Source: Streptomyces sp. NBC_01498
GTDB taxonomy: Bacteria; Actinomycetota; Actinomycetes; Streptomycetales; Streptomycetaceae
Direction of reading: 5' to 3'
Assembly: GCF_036327775.1 (NCBI RefSeq)
Contig: NZ_CP109598.1
Location: forward strand, 1,178,001 to 1,242,000
DNA length: 64,000 nt
A program made the translations under genes and the position numbers. Position 1 is the stretch's first letter. Each line of letters starts with the position of its first letter. Below, one piece after another: positions 49,524-57,582 of the stretch. Under the pieces are notes generated by a model, which saw nothing but the letters and a program-made list of their open reading frames with translations, searched no databases and was not told the DNA's origin.

Positions 49524-49678
49524 GTGCTCGACGCCTGCTCGGTCCTGCTCCGTCGCAGGTCAGCTCCTGCTCGAAGGTTGCTCGGCCCCTGCTCGGAGCG
49601 GGACTTCGAGCAAGGGTCGAGCAGGCTGGCGAGCAGCCGCGACCTGCGCATATACGTTCGCGAGCAGGGCCGAGCAGG
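49524..49678. repeat. Convergent 8-mer array CCTGCTCG / CGAGCAGG, clt-like
   Basis: Exact CCTGCTCG occurs at 49534, 49566 and 49588, and its complement CGAGCAGG at 49618, 49661 and 49671. One-mismatch copies are at 49524, 49544, 49578, 49607 and 49630. The first half points one way and the second half the other. Streptomyces TraB proteins bind 8-bp TRS repeats in the clt locus beside their own gene; this array lies 20 bp beyond the 3' end of the TraB-like gene. Confidence 0.65.
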
Positions 49679-49699
49679 TGGACGATCAGGGCATTCCGG

Positions 49700-51832
49700 T
49701 CACAGGCAGGCAGTAAGCGTCTCTCGCTTGAAGCCGCGCGGGTTGGTCAGTTCACCCATCGGTCCGAGCGGCATGGGCTTCCCCGCTCCCGCAGCGGCGA
49801 GCGCCGTCTTCAGTTCCTCGACTGTCAGGTCGCCGTAAGCACTCGGGTCGTGAGTGGCGAGCGCGTCCCGCAGGGTCTCGGTCCGCATCCGGCCCACGCC
49901 GTCCTTGGCCATCAAATCGACACAGTCGCCCACGATGACTCGGGCAAGATCCGGTACGGCACTCGCGGCCGGCTCGGCTTCGCACAGGCGCAGGAGCTGG
50001 TCCCACGTCAGGAGCTCGACCGGGGCTTCCTTCTTGAGGTTTCCCTCCAGGTCGTAGACCGCCTCGACGTACTCGGGCAGGTCTACGTTGCGCATGGCCT
50101 CAAGCGAGTCCTGGTCGGGCTCGACCAGCCCTGCGGCAAGTCGCTCGGCGGCCAGCCCCCGCAGGGTGGCGGATGGTACTTCGTGGACCTTGTACTCGAT
50201 CGGTTCGTCAGCCATGCCGGGCACACCCTGGATGTAGATGTGGCCAGCGTCCTTCGGGTCCGTGTCCGTGGCAGGGGACAGGCGGTTGGGCAGCCAGCCC
50301 TCGGCGACAGCGCCGTCGCCGAACACCGCCCGGGTGTCGCCGACTTTGCAAGGCCCGACACCCTTCATGGCGATCATCTGGGCGATGTTCTCGCCGAGGT
50401 ACAGCTTGGTACCGCCCTGCGAGGCGATCTCGACCTCGATGAGTTCCTTCCGTCCGACGAGCAGCAGGTCGAACGCCAGCTTCTTCGCCAGCTCGGAACC
50501 CTTGGGGAACTCATCGAAGAAGAGCGTGACAGCGGGGTGCTGCGGGCTGGCGATCCACTTCTTGCCCATGCCGAGCTTCTTTCTGAGCCGTGCGCGGGCC
50601 TTCGACATGACCAGGAAGAACAACAGGGCGGCTTCGATCTGCTCGGTGCTGCGTGCGGTGAGCCGCACGCAGCCGTACAGGTCTTCCAGGCCGTCGCCGT
50701 GCGGGTCCAGGTCGATGGTGATGTTGTCCCGGCAGGCAGTGGTGCCCTCGGCGAGGGCCTGAAGGATGCCGGTCTTGCCACCACCGGAAGCAGCGACCCA
50801 CAGCCCCATGACGCCGGCCAGGGACAGCTCCAGCGGGTCGCCACCGACGGAGGTGCCAACACGGAACCGATCGGTGATCGACATCGACTTGGGCGCCCGG
50901 TACGGCAGACCCGGCGCGGTGGAGAACGGGTCGCCCTCGACCAGCCGCAGGACCGCGCAAGCCCGGCGCTCGATCATCGGCTGCGGACGGACACCATTCG
51001 TCGGCAGGTCAAAGCGGGTCTCCAGGTCACCAGCCACCTTGATGATCGCCTCCGGGGTGCCCTCCGACACGCGGACGACGCACTGCCAGCCCCATGACTG
51101 GCGCACCATGTCGCTGACTTCCGCCACCGGCACGCTCTCGGCGCGGAGCGCGAGGAGCACGCACAGGGTGGCCTGGTGCTCGGTCTGGGCCTGGGCGATG
51201 GGGAACGGCGCCGCGCCCGGCGGCAGTTCGCCGACCGTGACGGCCCTGCGGCCGGCGGAGACCGGACTGGCAGACAGACCGGGGATCGGCGCCGCGGTCA
51301 CGCCCGCCACCGTGCGGTCCCGCCCGTTCCACACCCCGGTGATGTACCCGGCGACGGCGAGGGCCAGGTCGATCCACGGCCCGCCGACCACCACACCGGT
51401 CGCGACACCCGCGGCGCTGGCGCTCCCCCACGCGGCAGTCTTGCCGCTGTAGATGAGCCGGTGCCGCAGGTAGTCGGCACGCCGCTGGGTGACGGTCGCC
51501 TTGTACTTGGCCTCTTCGTCGACCTTGTCCTTGGCCGCGTGTACCGCTCGCCGCGCCGACTGGATCATCTGCGGGTAGTCATCCGTCCAGCCGTCCGCCC
51601 ACCGGCGTGCCAGATTCGCGTACCCGCGGCCGGCCTGCGGGATGTACAACCGATTCCCCAGCGCGTGCCGACGGGCGCGCTCCAGGCGAGCCCGATGCGA
51701 CTCGATCCACGCCGGGCGAACCTTCTCACCGCGGTGCTCAACGACCGTTCCCTCGACCGCCGCAGCAGCGTCCTTGACGAGGCTCAGCGCGGGCCGCTCG
51801 ACGGTCGACTGCGGATGCGTAGCGGTACTCAC
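49700..51832 (-). CDS. traB: FtsK/SpoIIIE-type DNA translocase, TraB/TraSA-like (710 aa)
   Basis: A transmembrane region lies about 135-165 (WGSASAAGVATGVVVGG, LALAVAGYITG). The motor domain has Walker A VAASGGGKTGIL (348-355), Walker B AVTLFFDEF (434-441) and FLVMSKARARLRKKLGMGKK. The C-terminus (VGRMRTETLRDALATHDPSA and ELKTALAAAGAG) is a winged-helix gamma-like DNA-reading domain. In Streptomyces plasmids and AICEs such proteins move double-stranded DNA between mycelial cells. It overlaps the DUF2637 gene by 4 bp and has the 8-mer array downstream. Confidence 0.85.
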   Translation of the reverse strand: MSTATHPQSTVERPALSLVKDAAAAVEGTVVEHRGEKVRPAWIESHRARLERARRHALGNRLYIPQAGRGYANLARRWADGWTDDYPQMIQSARRAVHAAKDKVDEEAKYKATVTQRRADYLRHRLIYSGKTAAWGSASAAGVATGVVVGGPWIDLALAVAGYITGVWNGRDRTVAGVTAAPIPGLSASPVSAGRRAVTVGELPPGAAPFPIAQAQTEHQATLCVLLALRAESVPVAEVSDMVRQSWGWQCVVRVSEGTPEAIIKVAGDLETRFDLPTNGVRPQPMIERRACAVLRLVEGDPFSTAPGLPYRAPKSMSITDRFRVGTSVGGDPLELSLAGVMGLWVAASGGGKTGILQALAEGTTACRDNITIDLDPHGDGLEDLYGCVRLTARSTEQIEAALLFFLVMSKARARLRKKLGMGKKWIASPQHPAVTLFFDEFPKGSELAKKLAFDLLLVGRKELIEVEIASQGGTKLYLGENIAQMIAMKGVGPCKVGDTRAVFGDGAVAEGWLPNRLSPATDTDPKDAGHIYIQGVPGMADEPIEYKVHEVPSATLRGLAAERLAAGLVEPDQDSLEAMRNVDLPEYVEAVYDLEGNLKKEAPVELLTWDQLLRLCEAEPAASAVPDLARVIVGDCVDLMAKDGVGRMRTETLRDALATHDPSAYGDLTVEELKTALAAAGAGKPMPLGPMGELTNPRGFKRETLTACL

Positions 51833-53250
51833 TTCGACTCCTTCTCAGCGCGGGCGGCGAGGGATGCCGCCTTGCGCGCGGCGTCGCTGTACGGGGCGGT
51901 GTCACCAGGGGTGCGGAGGGGCGGGATGCCGCCGTTGAAGCGGCGCCCATCAGGGGTGTTGGGGTCCTTCTTCGGACGCGGGTTCGTTTGGGAATCGACC
52001 TGCGACAACGAGTCACCCACCGGGCACTCCGTGGCAGCCTTCATTCGGGCCTGTGCCGCGCGCGTCTGGGCCTCGATGTCGGCAGTGATGCCGACGTGCT
52101 TCGACCCGGTCACGCGGTACCAGGCGTCGGCCCAGATCTGCTCGGTGACGTGCTCCGAACCGCGGGCGGACCGCATCGCATCGGCGACCCTCCACACGTC
52201 CGGGTGACTCTCCTTCCGGTCAGCGTCACGGCGCTCCTGCTCCGCCTTGGCGCGCGACTCCTGACGGTCCTTCGCGGCAGCGGCAGCGTGCTCGGCGTCT
52301 CGCTTGTCGCGCAGCACCTTCTCCTTGGCCTTCGCCTCGGCCGCCGCAGCCTTTCGGGCTGCCCGACGTTCACGCCGAGAGGGGATGCCGTCGGCCTGTT
52401 GGGCGATGCCGTGCTCGTAGGCCATGAGGACGATAGGACCGCCGAGGGAGGCGATGGCACCGATGAGGCCGGCGTTCAAGCCGATCGCGATATCCGTTAC
52501 GCCGTGCCACAGGTTGATGCCCGCAGCGATCAGGGCGCCGATCATGATGCCGATGCGGTACGGCGTCACGTCCCGGCGGTTCGCCACAGCCCACGCGGCA
52601 CCGAACGCCAGTACCAGGGCGAGCCCTTCGAGCAGCGCGGGGGCCGCGACGAGAAACGGGCGCTTCTCGTCCCAGAAGGCAAGGAACTGGATCGGAGCAG
52701 CGATCACCAGGCCGACTGCGTAGATGGAGCGGGCGCCCCACTTCCACAGATCGGCGCTGCGCTTCTGCTCGCCGGCCCGATCGGCCTCCCGCTCCGCCTC
52801 GTCGTCAGCGTCCTTGCGGGTCTTCGCCGCAGCGGCTTCGGACGCGGCACGCTGTGCTTCAAGGTCGGCGAGTCGCTTGGCGTGCGTGGCCTTGTCGGCT
52901 TCGAGCTTCATCGCGGCCCGCTCGTTGGCGATCCGCTGCTTCTCCGCTTCGGCTTCCGCCTTGATCTCGACGGCCTTGGCCTCGGCGGCAGCCTCGGACT
53001 CCGCCTTGATACGCGCAGCGTCCGCCTCCGCGGCAGCGCGCTGACGGATCGCCTCAGCCTCGGCGAGGGCAACGTGGTCAACGGCCGGCTGAGCTGCGGG
53101 GGTCGTCTGGACGGCCGGCTCATCGGGGGCGGGAACTGGCTTCTCCCACACGGTTGCGGTGCCGGTGGTCTTGACGGGCCGCCAGTCCCCGAGTTCGGGC
53201 AGGGCGGGGCGCGGGCGGCCATTCACCTGGGGTGGGGCGGCGGTACTCAC
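51829..53250 (-). CDS. DUF2637 membrane protein, SpdB-like intramycelial spread protein (473 aa)
   Basis: GTG at 53250 follows AGGAAGGA. A coiled-coil, alanine/glutamate-rich N-terminal part (AAAEADAARIKAESEAAAEA) leads to four transmembrane helices in the middle (WGARSIYAVGLVIAAPIQFL, APALLEGLALVLAFGAAWAV, IGIMIGALIAAGINL, AGLIGAIASLGGPIVLMAYE) with the DUF2637 pattern, then a basic C-terminal tail. Coupled to the translocase by ATGA. Spd proteins spread plasmid DNA through septa; direct TraB contact is known for SpdB2. Confidence 0.8.
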   Translation of the reverse strand: MSTAAPPQVNGRPRPALPELGDWRPVKTTGTATVWEKPVPAPDEPAVQTTPAAQPAVDHVALAEAEAIRQRAAAEADAARIKAESEAAAEAKAVEIKAEAEAEKQRIANERAAMKLEADKATHAKRLADLEAQRAASEAAAAKTRKDADDEAEREADRAGEQKRSADLWKWGARSIYAVGLVIAAPIQFLAFWDEKRPFLVAAPALLEGLALVLAFGAAWAVANRRDVTPYRIGIMIGALIAAGINLWHGVTDIAIGLNAGLIGAIASLGGPIVLMAYEHGIAQQADGIPSRRERRAARKAAAAEAKAKEKVLRDKRDAEHAAAAAKDRQESRAKAEQERRDADRKESHPDVWRVADAMRSARGSEHVTEQIWADAWYRVTGSKHVGITADIEAQTRAAQARMKAATECPVGDSLSQVDSQTNPRPKKDPNTPDGRRFNGGIPPLRTPGDTAPYSDAARKAASLAARAEKESK

Positions 53251-53269
53251 GACGGGGGTTCCTTCCTGG

Positions 53270-53485
53270 TCAGTGGGTGGTCTGGTGCTGCCGGTCGGCA
53301 GTCGTCTTGGTCTGGCTGATGCGCTGCTCATCGACGAGCCCGTCGAACGCGAGCGCGACTAGGACGAGCACCGCGATACCGATACGGACGTGAAGATCAG
53401 GGGTGAGGCCGACGAACCACGCCAGGCCGGCGATCAGAAGGGCGACCCGGGCGCGGGTCAGGCCGATGAGCAGTCCGATGTTCAC
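53270..53485 (-). CDS. Small two-helix membrane protein, SpdA-like (71 aa)
   Basis: LLIGLTRARVALLIAGLAWF, VGLTPDLHVRIGIAVLVLVA are two transmembrane helices. Its position in the transfer operon, upstream of the DUF2637 gene, suggests a spread protein. ATG overlaps the upstream stop. Confidence 0.6.
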   Translation of the reverse strand: MNIGLLIGLTRARVALLIAGLAWFVGLTPDLHVRIGIAVLVLVALAFDGLVDEQRISQTKTTADRQHQTTH

Positions 53486-53733
53486 GACGGCCCCTTCCGG
53501 TTCAGCCAGCCCAGCCGGCCCGTGTCACCGGAGGCGACGGCGTCCTTCACGTACTTGACGACCTCACTGCCCCTGGCATCCCGGCCCTTGCGGGTGAGCG
53601 CGGCGGCCAGGGTGCCGGTGCGGAACGTGTCCTTCGCGGCCTCGTCACCGGCGTGGATGGCGGCCCGGATGTCGTTCGTGAACTCGTGGTGGCCCTGGAC
53701 CTCGGCGGCCGTTTCACGCAGTCGACGCAGCAT
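53482..53733 (-). CDS. Small soluble transfer-operon protein (83 aa)
   Basis: MLRRLRETAAEVQGHHEFTN, DIRAAIHAGDEAAKDTFRTG and KGRDARGSEVVKYVKDAVAS: helical and charged. No family recognised. Coupled to the two-helix membrane gene. Confidence 0.6.
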   Translation of the reverse strand: MLRRLRETAAEVQGHHEFTNDIRAAIHAGDEAAKDTFRTGTLAAALTRKGRDARGSEVVKYVKDAVASGDTGRLGWLNRKGPS

Positions 53734-53800
53734 GGTGGGGTTCCTCTCTGGTGGTCGACGCCACCGGGTGCCAGGGCCGGACCGGTGGCGGCAGGATCAG

Positions 53801-54022
53801 TCAGCGGACGTGGGCGGCGGTACAGCTCGCGGCGTGCCCCCTGGCCTCGCCGACGACCTGGTTGCGGTCCGGCCGGGACACCGCATCGTCCTTGCAGCCC
53901 CGGCAGAACCAGTAGTAGGCGGTGTGGCTTCCGGTTCGGCCAGCGAGGACATCGACCCAGGACCCGCCGGTCGTCGAGAAGCGGGTGTCGAGATCCTTCG
54001 GGCGCTTGGGCTCCTTGGGCAT
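53801..54022 (-). CDS. Small zinc-finger protein of the transfer operon, copy 1 (73 aa)
   Basis: YYWFCRGCKDDAVSR and HAASCTAAHVR give a CxxC...H...C zinc finger. It is paralogous in layout to the gene at 54116, with similar non-coding leaders. AICEs often have such small mobile element transfer proteins. Confidence 0.65.
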   Translation of the reverse strand: MPKEPKRPKDLDTRFSTTGGSWVDVLAGRTGSHTAYYWFCRGCKDDAVSRPDRNQVVGEARGHAASCTAAHVR

Positions 54023-54115
54023 GTGACTCCTTCGTTTCGGGTTCCGGCCGTTCCGGTCCCCTCTGCCGGCGCCGGGCCGAAACCCGGCGGCGACAGAGGC
54101 GGGGAGGATCAGGCG

Positions 54116-54319
54116 TCAGCCGAGGGGCAGGGCGGCGCACTTCCGCGCGTGGCTCTGCCCGTCCTCGTTGGCGTAGGTCCGCGCTCGGGGGAAGCCGGTC
54201 TCGCTGCATCCGGCGCACTCCCACTGGAACTGGTTCGGGTACAGCCGGTCTTCGACCACGCTCACAACCGCGCCGCCCGAGGTGACGTACTTCGTGACGA
54301 CCTTCTTCGTGCCTGCCAT
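54116..54319 (-). CDS. Small zinc-finger protein of the transfer operon, copy 2 (67 aa)
   Basis: FQWECAGCSETGFPRARTYA and HARKCAALPLG make the same CxxC...H...C pattern as the 53801 gene; N-terminus VTKYVTSGGAVVSVVEDRLY. The two are diverged paralogues. Confidence 0.65.
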   Translation of the reverse strand: MAGTKKVVTKYVTSGGAVVSVVEDRLYPNQFQWECAGCSETGFPRARTYANEDGQSHARKCAALPLG

Positions 54320-54403
54320 GCGAATCTCCCTGGTGATCTATTCGGTTCCGGCCTGTTCCGGCTCCCCTTGCCGCCCACCGGTGGCGGGCGACGCGGGCAA
54401 CCG

Positions 54404-54622
54404 TCAGGCGACGACAGAGGCGGATCGGCCGATGCGCCGGACCCGGTACTCGGGAATCGCCAGGTTGAGACCGCCCGTGTAGGTCAGGTCGACGTAGTCG
54501 CCTTGGTGGTCGTAGGACTCCAGGCGGGCCGACGCGACGCCGAGGGCCTTGAACAGTTCGGTGGTCTCGCCCTGGATGTGAGTCGTCTCGTCGGTGGTAA
54601 TGAAGAACGTCGGCTTGGTCAT
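54404..54622 (-). CDS. Small hypothetical protein (72 aa)
   Basis: TKPTFFITTDETTHIQGETT, FKALGVASARLESYDHQGDY, VDLTYTGGLNLAIPEYRVRR: beta-rich. No family recognised; part of the transfer operon. Confidence 0.6.
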   Translation of the reverse strand: MTKPTFFITTDETTHIQGETTELFKALGVASARLESYDHQGDYVDLTYTGGLNLAIPEYRVRRIGRSASVVA

Positions 54623-54660
54623 GTCAGGTCCTTCGGCTTGGCGGCATGAGGTGGGGCGGA

Positions 54661-55182
54661 TCAGAAGGGGCGCGGGTCGCCGGGCGCCCATGGCGCCGGC
54701 AGGTTCTCAGGCGGGTTGTGGATCGGTGCGTCGTCGCCGGGAGCGGCTGCGCGGCAGGCGTCGTTGCAGAACGGGTAGCCGCCCGGCGCCCCGCACAGCA
54801 GGCACTCGTCCAGGTCGATGAGGCCATAACTGGCCAGTGAGCTGCGCGTCTCCTCCAGCCAGGCGCCAGGCATTGCGCCGCCTTGCTGGTGCTTGAAGAC
54901 CTCCCATCCGCCGTCCTCGGTGTGGACGAACGTGGTAGGGCAGATCGTGAGGACCATCGAGCCGTCTTCAAGGCTCTGCCGGAGCTCGGAGGAGAAGATG
55001 CGGCCGGAAATAGTGCGGGCGTAGGAGACAAACGCCGCGAGAGCCCGGCGAGGGGTGACGTCAGTTCCGGCAGCAATCAACTCGTGGGTCGGGTCGTCGA
55101 TCGACCCGAGGCTGCTGACGTGGAGCCCGTACCGGCTGTACTCCATATCGGCGGCCATGGGAATGAACGCCTGGGCATCCAC
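54661..55182 (-). CDS. Hypothetical protein with C-terminal zinc site (173 aa)
   Basis: GTG at 55182 lies one base after the previous stop and has AGGCGG upstream; ATG further in is possible. RRALAAFVSYARTISGRIFS and EECLLCGAPGGYPFCNDACR-like residues (CLLC...CNDAC) form a four-cysteine zinc site near the end. Function unknown. Confidence 0.6.
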   Translation of the reverse strand: MDAQAFIPMAADMEYSRYGLHVSSLGSIDDPTHELIAAGTDVTPRRALAAFVSYARTISGRIFSSELRQSLEDGSMVLTICPTTFVHTEDGGWEVFKHQQGGAMPGAWLEETRSSLASYGLIDLDECLLCGAPGGYPFCNDACRAAAPGDDAPIHNPPENLPAPWAPGDPRPF

Positions 55183-55183
55183 G

Positions 55184-55387
55184 TCACGCCGCCTGGATCG
55201 CGTCGAGCACGGCCAGGACCTGCACACCGGTCCGCAGCTCGTACACGGCGGCCTCGGCCTCGATCCGGCGCACGTCCAGCTCGTCACCCGTCGACAACGC
55301 CACCTCCAGCCCGGTCGTGAAACCACGCACCGCAGCCTCAGCCGCCTCGTGGTCGTCCAGCAGGTCAGAAAGCAGGGTCAAAGACAT
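55184..55387 (-). CDS. Small helical protein (67 aa)
   Basis: LLSDLLDDHEAAEAAVRGFT, TGLEVALSTGDELDVRRIEA, EAAVYELRTGVQVLAVLDAI: three helices, no motif. A 15-bp hairpin precedes the gene, so it may be transcribed separately. Confidence 0.55.
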   Translation of the reverse strand: MSLTLLSDLLDDHEAAEAAVRGFTTGLEVALSTGDELDVRRIEAEAAVYELRTGVQVLAVLDAIQAA

Positions 55388-55424
55388 GGGGGTGCCCTTC
55401 GAATGGGTTGGATGGGTGGTTGAA

Positions 55425-55473
55425 GCACCGCCCGTGGGGGCTACGGGGGTTGGAAGCACCCCACGGGCGGTGC
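55425..55473 (-). terminator. 15-bp stem hairpin between small genes
   Basis: GCACCGCCCGTGGGG (55425-55439) pairs with CCCCACGGGCGGTGC (55459-55473). It lies between the 55569-55712 and 55184-55387 genes and probably limits read-through. Confidence 0.6.
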
Positions 55474-55568
55474 GGTCTACAGAGAGCTGCCGGGCTTGCG
55501 GTGCGGCAACTCCGGGTGCGGGCGGGCCTCTTCATCGTCCCGGTCCGGCGGAGCCTGGTCGTGGCCGG

Positions 55569-55712
55569 TCACCGGATGCCCCCGGTGTCGACGCGGATCA
55601 CGTCGGCCTGCCACTCGGCGTCCTCGGCGGCCTGGCGGGCAGCGTTGGCGCGCTCGATCGCGGCCAGAGCCTCGCGGTCAGCGTCGGTGAGTTCCACAGC
55701 GTCCACGGTCAC
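55569..55712 (-). CDS. Microprotein (47 aa)
   Basis: GTG overlaps the previous stop (GTGA). ELTDADREALAAIERANAAR, QAAEDAEWQADVIRVD is a single acidic helix. Translational coupling and composition support it; function unknown. Confidence 0.5.
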   Translation of the reverse strand: MTVDAVELTDADREALAAIERANAARQAAEDAEWQADVIRVDTGGIR

Positions 55713-55924
55713 CAGTCCCCGAAGGTGCAGACGACCGAGCAGCGAGCCTTGCGGCAGTCGTGGTCACGGATCTCCTGCGCCCGCTGTGCATCGTCGTCAC
55801 GGTCACGCTGCGACCGGGAGCGATTCCAGCTAACCGGGGCGGCGCCCTCGGCGAGTTCCTGGCAGCGGAGGCAGTCATCCACGCGGCGGCCGAAGTTCGG
55901 ACCGTGCGAGTGCTTCGTAGCCAC
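55709..55924 (-). CDS. Small cysteine-rich protein (71 aa)
   Basis: GTG start. DDCLRCQELAEGAAPVSWNR and CRKARCSVVCTFGDW hold a CxxC and a C4-like tail, a likely zinc knuckle. Coupled to both neighbours by stop/start overlaps. Function unknown. Confidence 0.55.
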   Translation of the reverse strand: MATKHSHGPNFGRRVDDCLRCQELAEGAAPVSWNRSRSQRDRDDDAQRAQEIRDHDCRKARCSVVCTFGDW

Positions 55925-55926
55925 CG

Positions 55927-56100
55927 TCACCACACCCTCAGCGCGAGGGTCCGACGGCGCGCACGCGGGTCGGACGGCAGCGGCTTCGGCTCGAAGGGCT
56001 CGACCACCAGCGGGCCGACGCCACGCTTCACACCCGTCGCGATCAGCCGGCGGCCGGGGCGCGGCGACGGGTCCGGCGTCGCAACCAGGGTGGCCGTCAC
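55927..56100 (-). CDS. Small basic protein (57 aa)
   Basis: GTG overlapping the previous stop. VTATLVATPDPSPRPGRRLI, ATGVKRGVGPLVVEPFEPKP: short, basic and proline-rich. Low information content; supported by coupling. Confidence 0.5.
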   Translation of the reverse strand: MTATLVATPDPSPRPGRRLIATGVKRGVGPLVVEPFEPKPLPSDPRARRRTLALRVW

Positions 56101-56381
56101 GACGCCACCTCGCGCGGACCCAGAACACGGCGTCCGAGGTCGCGGCGGTCGCGGCGGGCCATGGACTCGCCCGCCGCACGGGCGTCGCGCTCCGTCTCGT
56201 CGGCGCCCGCACGGCACCCGGCGCAGCGCGCGAGGTGCGCGGCGGTGGCGGCGGCCACGTACACGTCACCGACAGACAGGGCGGGGGCCGTCGGGCGGAC
56301 GGACGAAGCAGCGCGATGAGCCGCAGCGTCAGCCAGGGTGAGGGGAGTGGGGGTGGGCTTGGTGAGGGATGCGGTGGACAT
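56097..56381 (-). CDS. Hypothetical protein with cysteine motif (94 aa)
   Basis: VYVAAATAAHLARCAGCRAG, ADETERDARAAGESMARRDR: a helix carrying CAGC plus an arginine-rich end. ATG overlaps the excisionase stop (TGATG). Function unknown. Confidence 0.55.
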   Translation of the reverse strand: MSTASLTKPTPTPLTLADAAAHRAASSVRPTAPALSVGDVYVAAATAAHLARCAGCRAGADETERDARAAGESMARRDRRDLGRRVLGPREVAS

Positions 56382-56629
56382 CAGGCGACCGCCTTCGGGG
56401 TGATGGTCGAACCGGCCAGGTATGCGGTCACGGCGGACTCGGGGACCCGCAGACCACGGGGGCGGATCTTGCCGCCGCCCATGCAGTGGGCGGGGAGCCG
56501 GCCGGAGGCGATCAGGTTGTAGACGGTCGAACGCGAGACGTCGAGGTGCGTGGCGACCTCGGCGGCGTTCAGGAACTTGATGGGGGCGGTGGCCACGTTC
56601 TCCGTGGCCCGCCGGGTCTCGTGGCGCAT
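56381..56629 (-). CDS. xis: Excisionase-like MerR/HTH17 protein (82 aa)
   Basis: ATG at 56629 is favoured by GGGAG upstream. KFLNAAEVATHLDVSRSTVY, NLIASGRLPAHCMGGGKIRP is an HTH17 domain followed by a wing, the Xis fold of AICEs and phages. It would bend DNA at the attachment site to drive excision. It leads the transfer operon and sits 30-100 bp downstream of two KorSA-like operators. Confidence 0.75.
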   Translation of the reverse strand: MRHETRRATENVATAPIKFLNAAEVATHLDVSRSTVYNLIASGRLPAHCMGGGKIRPRGLRVPESAVTAYLAGSTITPKAVA

Positions 56630-56662
56630 CGCTGCTCCCGGGTAGAAGGGCATGGTCTAGCC

Positions 56663-56723
56663 GCCCCACTTAGACGTGTAGGTCGGCGTGTTCCAAGAGT
56701 GGCCCCACTTACACGTCTAGGTC
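56663..56723. promoter_or_regulatory. Two operator copies upstream of the excisionase-led operon
   Basis: CACTTAGACGTGTAGGTC (56667-56684) and CACTTACACGTCTAGGTC (56706-56723) differ only by two symmetric G/C exchanges. The core TACACGTCTA equals the reverse complement of TAGACGTGTA, so both are the same near-palindrome in opposite orientation. A third copy lies before the GntR gene. Spacing is 39 bp. Confidence 0.7.
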
Positions 56724-56759
56724 AAGCCCCACGGGTTGCAGCCTCCGAGGAAACACAAA

Positions 56760-56785
56760 AAGCCCCCGCCGATTGGCGGGGGCTT
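56760..56785 (-). terminator. Intrinsic terminator of the GntR gene
   Basis: AAGCCCCCGCC (56760-56770) pairs with GGCGGGGGCTT (56775-56785). On the minus strand the stem is followed by TTTTTGTGTTT, a classical T-tract. Confidence 0.85.
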
Positions 56786-56802
56786 CGATGGAACGGCCGA
56801 GG

Positions 56803-57549
56803 TCAGGCGTCGACGACGTAGTCCAAGATGTAGTTTCCGCCGTCGAGGACCATGTCGTTCACCTCGACGGTGCGGCCTTCAGAATCGAAAGCAGAGCGGA
56901 AGACGCACAGGACCGGCGTGCCCGGCTCTAGTCGCAGCAGTGCGGCCTCGGCTCGAAGAGGCATTCGCGTCCGCACCTCCTCCTTGAAGCGCACGGGGCC
57001 GTGGCCGATGTCAGCGAGGCGCCCATAGACGCCGCCCGCACCCGTATCCTCTTCGGCCATTGGCGTGCCGCTGGCCAGGTCGCCTGGAATGTACGTGTCG
57101 GACATCAGGACCGGCTTGCCAGCAAGGACGTAATGACGTTTACGCAGCACAACAGGGTCTCCGCGCTGGACTCCCAGAGCTTCAGCGACCCGAGGTGACG
57201 CCTCGATCTGCGCAACGGACAAGCCGGCAACTGTGGGCTTCGCGTCCTTCACGTCAACCGACCACATGGACGCGCCGCCGCCCCACACCTGCTTCGAGAG
57301 CCGCTCGTTCGCCGTCCGCCGAATCGGCTCGAACTCCCGAACCGTGGCGGGGCGGCCCTGAGTGCTGACGGTGAGGCCGAGATCCTTCAGGAGGCGTAGG
57401 GCCTTAGTGACGGTCTCCCGTCCGGCTTCGAACTCGTCCATCAGGGCGGATTCGCTGGGGATCTTCTGGCCGGGGCGATAGTCACCCCGCTCGATCTGCG
57501 CACGCAGCTCGTCGGCGATCTCTTTGTAGCCGCGCTTGCTCCCGGCCAA
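56803..57549 (-). CDS. KorSA-like GntR/UTRA transcriptional repressor (248 aa)
   Basis: TTG at 57549 has AGGAGGAG nine bases upstream. The winged helix GYKEIADELRAQIERGDYRP, GQKIPSESALMDEFEAGRET, VTKALRLLKDLGLTVSTQGR is followed by a UTRA domain (LSVAQIEASPRVAEALGVQR, RYHVLAGK-type strands, RMPLRAEAALLRLEPGTPVL). In AICEs such regulators repress transfer and excision genes. Operator copies in front of its own gene and of the excisionase operon imply autoregulation and joint control. Confidence 0.8.
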   Translation of the reverse strand: MAGSKRGYKEIADELRAQIERGDYRPGQKIPSESALMDEFEAGRETVTKALRLLKDLGLTVSTQGRPATVREFEPIRRTANERLSKQVWGGGASMWSVDVKDAKPTVAGLSVAQIEASPRVAEALGVQRGDPVVLRKRHYVLAGKPVLMSDTYIPGDLASGTPMAEEDTGAGGVYGRLADIGHGPVRFKEEVRTRMPLRAEAALLRLEPGTPVLCVFRSAFDSEGRTVEVNDMVLDGGNYILDYVVDA

Positions 57550-57582
57550 GTCTCCTCCTCGCGTCTTTTCGTGACCCACTTG

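Noticed and set aside
49524..49678. CRISPR array
   Set aside because: The repeated units are only 8 bp, occur in both orientations and have no uniform spacers. No cas gene is present.
53660..54649. A forward frame opposite the transfer operon small genes
   Set aside because: It is a shadow of GC-rich minus-strand zinc-finger genes with clear CxxC motifs.
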